The position numbers and the translations under genes are program-made. A stretch of DNA of 10,461 nucleotides from Polyangiaceae bacterium (GTDB taxonomy: Bacteria > Myxococcota_A > Polyangia > Polyangiales > Polyangiaceae): the NCBI GenBank assembly GCA_025934595.1, contig JAICXU010000047.1:1-10461 (forward strand). Reading direction: 5' to 3'. Within the stretch, counting starts at the first letter, position 1, and each line of letters begins with the position of its first letter. The notes under the pieces are model-generated. The model saw nothing but the letters and a program-made list of their open reading frames with translations, was not told the origin of the DNA and made no database searches. Positions 6,006-10,461 of this stretch are shown here, one piece after another.

Positions 6006-6128
6006 CGCGGCGACGTTACTCGTGAGAAGCCTTATTTTCCATGGGATTTGTGCGCTTGCCGCGGACAGTTTCGGACGCTACGTTCCTCTGTAGGCGTGGA
6101 CCGCATGTCGGCCGCGACCCGGAGGAAA
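6006..6128. other. divergent intergenic region between the cytochrome operon and panB
   Basis: These 123 bases separate two divergent starts. An AT-richer patch (about 6031-6050) lies nearest the cytochrome start but gives no convincing minus-strand promoter. The panB side carries a candidate promoter at 6056-6084 and a strong GGAGG at 6121-6125. An in-frame ATG at 6105 could give panB eight extra residues. Confidence 0.5.
6056..6084 (+). promoter_or_regulatory. possible panB promoter
   Basis: TTGCCG (6056-6061) and TACGTT (6079-6084) are 17 bases apart and lie about 45 bases before the panB start. Spacing is ideal, but each hexamer matches the housekeeping consensus only in part. Confidence 0.3.
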
Positions 6129-7085
6129 ATGTACGGCAACGGAAACGCACCCGGCACCCCGGGTGGCATCTTGGGCGCCCAGGCGCGGAAGGTCACCGTC
6201 CCCGAGCTTCGCAATCGCAAGAGCGAGGGCAAGCGCATCTCGATGGTGACGGCGTACGACGTCACGATGGCCCGCCTCGCCGACGCGGCCGGAATCGACA
6301 CCGTGCTCGTCGGTGACTCGCTCGGCATGGTCGTGCAGGGTCTCCAAAACACGATCCCGGTGACGCTCGAAGAGATCGGCTACCACGCACGCGCGGTCGC
6401 TCGCGGGCTCACGCGCGCGCATCTCGTCGGCGACATGCCGTTCATGAGCTACCAAGTCTCGCCGCAACAAGCGGTCGAGAGCGCCGGCAAGCTCATGAAA
6501 GACGGAGCCGTCGAGAGCGTGAAGCTCGAAGGCGGCGAAGATTTCGCGGAGCACGTGCGCCGCATCGTTCGTGCAGGAATTCCGGTCGTCGGACACGTCG
6601 GTCTCTTGCCGCAAAGCGTGCACGCGCTCGGCGGATTCAAAGTGCAAGGTCGCGGCGCCGAGGCCGATCGAATCGTGCGCGACGCGATCGCGATCGAAGA
6701 AGCCGGCGCGTTCATGATCGTGCTCGAAGCGATCCCGCCCGACGTGGCGGCGCGAATCACGGCCGCCGTCTCCGTTCCCACCATCGGCATCGGCGCCGGT
6801 CCGGAATGCGACGGACAGGTGCTCGTCTGCACCGACCTCCTCGGCCTCGCGTCGTCGCGCACGCCGGGATTCAAGGCTCCGAAATTCGCAAAGCGCTACG
6901 CGGAGCTCGGTGACGAAGCGATCGCTGCATTTCGCCGCTACGTCGAAGAAGTGCAAACCGGCGCATTTCCTGCGCCCGAGCACACGTACAAAGCCAACAC
7001 CCCACCCAAGGTCCCTGCGCCGGCCGAGAGCGGAGAGCGCGTGAGCGACTTCGACGCGCCCCTCGCGCTCGATCTCTGGAACTGA
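6129..7085 (+). CDS. panB: 3-methyl-2-oxobutanoate hydroxymethyltransferase (ketopantoate hydroxymethyltransferase)
   Basis: This enzyme transfers a hydroxymethyl group from 5,10-methylenetetrahydrofolate to 2-oxoisovalerate, the first committed step of pantothenate and CoA synthesis in the cytoplasm. Diagnostic motifs are present: MVTAYD (39-44), VGDSLGM with metal ligand Asp63, HLVGDMPFMSYQ with Asp102, VKLEGG with Glu134, GHVGLLPQ (155-162), the catalytic Glu200 in VLEAIPP, and IGIGAGPECDGQVLV (219-233). At 318 residues it is longer than the E. coli enzyme (264). About 20 extra residues are at the N-terminus and about 30 Pro-rich ones follow the conserved FPAPEH end. ATG 6129 is chosen because GGAGG precedes it, although the spacing is only 3 bases; ATG 6105 is in frame. 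The next steps (panC, panD, panE) are not in the window. Confidence 0.97.
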   Translation: MYGNGNAPGTPGGILGAQARKVTVPELRNRKSEGKRISMVTAYDVTMARLADAAGIDTVLVGDSLGMVVQGLQNTIPVTLEEIGYHARAVARGLTRAHLVGDMPFMSYQVSPQQAVESAGKLMKDGAVESVKLEGGEDFAEHVRRIVRAGIPVVGHVGLLPQSVHALGGFKVQGRGAEADRIVRDAIAIEEAGAFMIVLEAIPPDVAARITAAVSVPTIGIGAGPECDGQVLVCTDLLGLASSRTPGFKAPKFAKRYAELGDEAIAAFRRYVEEVQTGAFPAPEHTYKANTPPKVPAPAESGERVSDFDAPLALDLWN

Positions 7086-7094
7086 GCTCCGTCG

Positions 7095-7119
7095 AGCTCG
7101 CGGCAGGTCCCCGCGAGCT
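7095..7119. terminator. hairpin between convergent panB and kinase genes
   Basis: AGCTCGCGG (7095-7103) pairs exactly with CCGCGAGCT (7111-7119) across a 7-base loop, giving a 9-bp GC-rich stem. It starts 9 bases after the panB stop and overlaps the stop codon of the convergent kinase gene, so it could end transcription from both sides. Neither side has a T-run, so it is not a textbook intrinsic terminator. Confidence 0.45.
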
Positions 7120-8722
7120 ATCGCGCGAGGTTGATGTCGTTCGGCGCGTGCGTCGTCGCGGTCGCCGTGACGGGAGCCGCGGCCGTCTTCGCCGTTTTTC
7201 CGGTCCAAGCCGGATGCGCGGTCGCGGCTTGCGGGGTCGGCGTCGCCTCGAGCAAAAGCTCGCGCGGACCGTGCTCGACTGCCGCGGCGTGGGCCGCCCC
7301 GCCTCCGTCGAGCGTCGCATCGATCGTGATGGCGCCCGACCACGGGGCGAGGGTGATGTTCGCGCGCTTTCCCGTGATGTCGATTTTGTGGATGCCCGGC
7401 GCACGCACGCTCAAGATCGGTTTCTCCGCAAGGAGCACGAGGTCCACGTCGGCGACCGCGGCCGATGCGCTTGCCGTCTGCGATGCCGTTGACGGAGTCG
7501 AGGTCGCTGCGCCCGGGTGATTTCGCGAGCGAACGAACAGCGTGACGATCACGAAGGATGCGATGCCCGCGGCGCCGAAGAGCGCGAGGAGCCACGCGGG
7601 CGGACCGGATCGCCGTTGCCGCGAAAGCGGAGTCGCACCTCCCGTCGCCGCGTCCGCGAATCCGCGCGGGCTCGACGTGCTCGGATCCGGAATGGGCGGA
7701 TGCGAAACGAAGCGTTCGGACACGGTGCCGCCCAGCGTCGGAACGAGCGGCTCTTTTTCCGACACGAGCGAGCGGAGCGACTGGCGCTGTTTGTCGAGCG
7801 CGCGACCTTGATAAAATTCGACCTCCGCGATCACGTCGCGCCGCGATGCGAGGACGGCCGCCCGCTCGAGATCCTCCAGAAAATCGGCGGCAGTCGCGTA
7901 ACGCTTGTCGACGTCGCGCTCGAGCGCCTTCGCGACGACGATGTCGAGCGACGGCGGAACGTCCGGCGCTCGCGACGACGCCGGAGGAATCTCCATGTCG
8001 GTGATGTGCTTCAAAATCTCGAGCTGGCTGTCGCCTTGGAACAAGCGATCGCCGATGAGCGCTTCGTAAAGCACCACGCCGGCTGCGAAGATGTCCGTGC
8101 GCCGATCCACGGGTTTGCCCGAGGCTTGCTCCGGCGACATGTACGCGTACTTGCCTTTGAGGCTGCCCGTCGCCGTATGCGTCGCTCGCTCGGCCGCTTT
8201 TGCGATTCCGAAATCGATGAGGCGCGCGATGCCGTCGGCGCCGACCAAAATATTTTGCGGCGACACGTCGCGATGCACGAGCTCGAGCTTGTTCCCGCGC
8301 ATGTCCACGGCTTCGTGCGCGGCGTGCAGACCCGACAGCGTGTCGGCGAGAATTCGCGCGACGACCGGCGGCGAAAGACGCTTCACGGTCCCGTGCGGAT
8401 TCGGCTCGTCGTTGCGGCTCGACACGAAGCGAAGTCTCGAGAGCGTGACGGCGTCGATGTAATCCATGACGAGAAAGAGCTCGCCGCCTTCTTCGACGAC
8501 GTTCGTCACCGGTACGACGTTGGGGTGATGGATCTTCGACGCCATGCGCGCTTCGTCGAGAAACATCGTCGTGAACTCTTCGTCCTTCAGCAGGTGCCGA
8601 TGCACTCGCTTGATGACGACGAGACGCTCGAATCCCGCCGCGCCGATCTGCCGAGCGACATACACCGTGGCCATGCCCCCCGCGGCCAGCTCTTGGAGCA
8701 GCTCGTAATTACCGAGCCGCAT
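7118..8722 (-). CDS. transmembrane serine/threonine protein kinase
   Basis: This 534-residue protein opens with the kinase fold: NYELLQELAAGGMATVYVAR (5-24, glycine loop), the ATP lysine in VVIKRV (Lys38), Glu57 of helix C, the catalytic HRDVSPQN (150-157, Asp152), DFG (170-172), an activation segment with several Thr residues, and MSPEQ (195-199). The catalytic-loop Lys of standard HRDLKPxN is Ser here, a variant I associate with myxobacterial kinases. A Ser/Pro-rich juxtamembrane region (about 340-375) leads to one membrane helix (about 376-397). The outer part has a Ser/Thr/Ala linker, a small beta-rich domain (about 425-495) and a low-complexity Thr/Ala tail; no PASTA repeats are seen. 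ATG 8722 places the kinase fold right at the start. GTG 8746, with GGA 8 bases upstream, would add eight residues. It is convergent with panB and divergent from the receptor gene. Confidence 0.95.
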   Translation of the reverse strand: MRLGNYELLQELAAGGMATVYVARQIGAAGFERLVVIKRVHRHLLKDEEFTTMFLDEARMASKIHHPNVVPVTNVVEEGGELFLVMDYIDAVTLSRLRFVSSRNDEPNPHGTVKRLSPPVVARILADTLSGLHAAHEAVDMRGNKLELVHRDVSPQNILVGADGIARLIDFGIAKAAERATHTATGSLKGKYAYMSPEQASGKPVDRRTDIFAAGVVLYEALIGDRLFQGDSQLEILKHITDMEIPPASSRAPDVPPSLDIVVAKALERDVDKRYATAADFLEDLERAAVLASRRDVIAEVEFYQGRALDKQRQSLRSLVSEKEPLVPTLGGTVSERFVSHPPIPDPSTSSPRGFADAATGGATPLSRQRRSGPPAWLLALFGAAGIASFVIVTLFVRSRNHPGAATSTPSTASQTASASAAVADVDLVLLAEKPILSVRAPGIHKIDITGKRANITLAPWSGAITIDATLDGGGAAHAAAVEHGPRELLLEATPTPQAATAHPAWTGKTAKTAAAPVTATATTHAPNDINLAR

Positions 8723-8746
8723 GCGTACGGAGGGGGTCTCGTTCAC

Positions 8747-8928
8747 GGGAGCTATCCGACTTAAACAAACCGCCTTTCGCGTGCGCACGCAAGTCGCTCG
8801 CCGCGCATACATGTAGTTCGACCATCTAGTTTCGACCATGTAGCTCGAGACCGGCTCGCGCTCCGATCACGCCACGCTGCGCGAGCGTTTCCGTTTCGTA
8901 AAAAAAGCCTGTAATGAGGTGACTCGTG
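8747..8928. promoter_or_regulatory. divergent control region between kinase and TonB-receptor genes
   Basis: These 182 bases should hold promoters for both genes. On the minus strand, TTGCGT (8792-8787) and TTTGTT (8769-8764) are 17 bases apart and would start a transcript shortly before the kinase start. The perfect 12-bp palindrome GCGTGCGCACGC (8779-8790) overlaps this site. Three tandem related units fill 8811-8852. On the plus side, GAGGT (8916-8920) is an 8-base-spaced ribosome binding site for the receptor, preceded by a run of seven A (8900-8906). No plus-strand promoter could be named with confidence. Confidence 0.4.
8811..8852. repeat. three tandem ~14-bp repeats, possible operator array
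   Basis: The units are ATGTAGTTCGACC (8811-8823), ATCTAGTTTCGACC (8824-8837) and ATGTAGCTCGAGACC (8838-8852). Each has the form AT-S-TAG, then a TCGA core, then CC, growing by one base per unit. They are AT-richer than the surroundings and lie in the middle of the divergent control region, where a regulator could bind them. Confidence 0.45.
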
Positions 8929-10461
8929 ATGCGCGCGATCTTGCGGGCGGTCTTCGCGGTGTGGATGGTGCTGCTCGTCGCGCGTCCGGCGTTTGCGGAC
9001 GATCTCGCCGACGAGGCCGAGCTCCAATTCCAGCTCGGCGCCGATCGCTACAAAGCGGGCGATTTTCGCGGCGCGCTCGAGCACTTTCTCGCGTCGAATC
9101 GGCTCGTTCCGAACCGCAACGTCATCTTCAACATCGCGCGCGCGTACGAGCAGCTGCACGAGATGCCGAACTCCTATCGCTACTACACGACCGCGCTCGA
9201 CGAAGAGACGAACCCCGCCGCGAAGAAAAAGATCGCGGACGCGATGGCGCGGATCGCACCTCAAGTCGCGATCCTCGACATCCAAACGACCCCGCCCGAA
9301 GCCACCGTCTACATCGACCGAAAAGATCTCGGCTCGCGCGGAGACTCTCCGCGCGCGCTCGGTCTGGCGCCAGGCAGCTACAAAGTGATCGTCGCGAAGG
9401 ACGGCTACGAGGAGGCGAGCGCAGGGCCCATCAAGGTGAGAGCGGGATCGCGCACGCCGATCTTTCTGTCGCTGCGCGCGATCGTGAGCCCGGTGAAGGT
9501 CGAAGGCGAGGCCCACGCGACGGTCCACGTCGATCGCGAGGACGCGCAGCTCGCATGCACGATTCCGTGTACTCTACAAATACCACCCGGACGCCACACG
9601 CTCTACGCGAAAAAAGAAGGCTTCAACGCGTCCGAGACGCTCGTCGACGTCGTCCGCGATCATCCGCAGACCGTGAACGTGCGCATGACGCCTCTCACGG
9701 GAAATCTCGTCGTGAGCGCCGACGTCCGCGACGCGCTCGTTTCGGTGGACGGGAAGGCGACGGGCTTCACGCCGGTGGTGCTCACGGTTCCCGTCGGCGT
9801 GCATCGCGTGCAGATCTCGCAAGAAGGCTTTCGCGCATTCGAGCAAACGGTGACGGTCGGAAAAAATGCGCAAGCTCGCGTCGAAGCGCAGCTTCTGCAA
9901 GTCGAAGAGGTCAACGCCGCATCGCGCGTCACCGAGTCGGTCGACGACGCACCGAGCTCGGTGTCGATCATCACGCGCGAGGAGCTCCGCGCGATGGCGT
10001 ATCCGACGATCGAAGAAGCGATTCGCGGAATTCGCGGCGTCTACATCACCGACGATTTTGCGTACGGAAACGCTGGATTTCGCGGATTTTCGCGGCCCGG
10101 CGACTACGGCAACCGCGTGCTCGTCCTGATCGACGGCCAGCCCACGAACGACGACTACGTCGGCTCTTCGTACATCGGCTACGACGCGCGCGTCGATATC
10201 GACGACATCGACCGCATCGAGGTGATTCGCGGCCCGGGATCGGTGCTGTACGGCACCGGCGCGTTCTTCGGCGTCATCAACTTGGTCACGCGAAGTCGCA
10301 CCGCGCCTACGCACGGCGAAGCGGCGATTTCGGCGGGCGGTCCCAACGTCACACGGGGACGCGCGACCGCCCAAGTGAGGCTCGGACCCGAGAGCGGATT
10401 TTGGGCGTCGGCCGCGGCCGCGCACGCGATCGGCAACGACTACACGTTCCCCGAGCACGCC
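8929..10461 (+). CDS. TPR-PEGA(x3)-TonB-dependent receptor fusion (3' truncated)
   Basis: The frame runs open from ATG 8929 to the window end (511 residues). A signal peptide (1-23, ending AFA) is followed by a TPR-like helical region (about 30-95, with YKAGDFRGALEHF and IARAYEQL). Three PEGA-type repeats come next, at about 115-182 (LAPGSYKVIVAKDGY), 187-255 (IPPGRHTLYAKKEGF) and 257-324 (VPVGVHRVQISQEGF). Then comes a TonB-dependent receptor: a TonB-box-like VEEVNAASR (325-333), a plug with APSSVSIITREEL, LVLIDGQP (398-405), IEVIRGPGSVLYGTGAFFGVIN (430-451), and the start of the barrel. It should sit in the outer membrane and import a TonB-driven substrate; the substrate cannot be told. GAGGT lies 8 bases before the ATG; an adjoining GTG (8926) is an alternative start. 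The second PEGA repeat has a Cys pair (210, 214) absent from the others. Confidence 0.93.
   Translation, partial: MRAILRAVFAVWMVLLVARPAFADDLADEAELQFQLGADRYKAGDFRGALEHFLASNRLVPNRNVIFNIARAYEQLHEMPNSYRYYTTALDEETNPAAKKKIADAMARIAPQVAILDIQTTPPEATVYIDRKDLGSRGDSPRALGLAPGSYKVIVAKDGYEEASAGPIKVRAGSRTPIFLSLRAIVSPVKVEGEAHATVHVDREDAQLACTIPCTLQIPPGRHTLYAKKEGFNASETLVDVVRDHPQTVNVRMTPLTGNLVVSADVRDALVSVDGKATGFTPVVLTVPVGVHRVQISQEGFRAFEQTVTVGKNAQARVEAQLLQVEEVNAASRVTESVDDAPSSVSIITREELRAMAYPTIEEAIRGIRGVYITDDFAYGNAGFRGFSRPGDYGNRVLVLIDGQPTNDDYVGSSYIGYDARVDIDDIDRIEVIRGPGSVLYGTGAFFGVINLVTRSRTAPTHGEAAISAGGPNVTRGRATAQVRLGPESGFWASAAAAHAIGNDYTFPEHA

Noticed and set aside
6078..7595. Long minus-strand open frame of 505 codons over panB
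   Set aside because: Antisense to panB, Arg/His-rich, with no recognisable domain.
7517..8764. Long plus-strand open frame of 415 codons over the kinase gene
   Set aside because: Antisense shadow of the kinase; Arg-rich with no domain pattern.
9574..10458. Minus-strand open frame of 294 codons at the right end
   Set aside because: Antisense to the TonB-receptor fusion, which has clear plug motifs in the plus-strand frame.

Overview
The window is GC-rich DNA that most resembles a myxobacterium of the Sorangium/Polyangium type (Myxococcota). This placement is inferred from the gene mix: a Ser/Thr kinase with a periplasmic tail, an FHA-domain sigma-54 activator, PEGA repeats joined to a TonB-dependent receptor, and several short lipoprotein and beta-barrel genes. 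Nothing in it looks like an insertion sequence, a phage or a CRISPR array.

Left part (1-883). The end of a membrane-anchored protein is followed by a tRNA-Val(CAC) gene on the minus strand and a 61-residue two-helix membrane protein, also on the minus strand. About 370 bases without a convincing gene come next, carrying a perfect 8+8 dyad at 690-715.

Envelope operon (884-3718, plus strand). Four tightly overlapping genes encode a Cys-rich lipoprotein with an unusual C-X13-C-H motif, an SH3-plus-beta-barrel protein, a DUF4266 lipoprotein ending in Gly-Gly-Gly-Cys-Gly-Cys-Asn, and a DUF3570 outer-membrane barrel. The GTGA, TGATG and 10-base overlaps suggest that one mRNA makes a fixed set of outer-membrane parts. 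The function is unknown and this is the best candidate here for an undescribed system.

Redox/regulator operon (3758-6005, minus strand). A class I cytochrome c lipoprotein, a small membrane-anchored protein (TTG start) and an FHA-AAA+-Fis sigma-54 activator are joined by two 4-base stop/start overlaps. Divergent from it is panB (6129-7085), an enzyme of pantothenate synthesis.

Right part (7095-10461). A hairpin separates panB from a convergent transmembrane Ser/Thr kinase. Divergent from the kinase, across an intergenic region with three tandem ~14-bp repeats, is a secreted TPR + three-PEGA + TonB-receptor fusion that runs off the window end. The kinase and the FHA activator lie 2 kb apart and could belong to one phospho-signalling pathway, but the sequence does not prove this.
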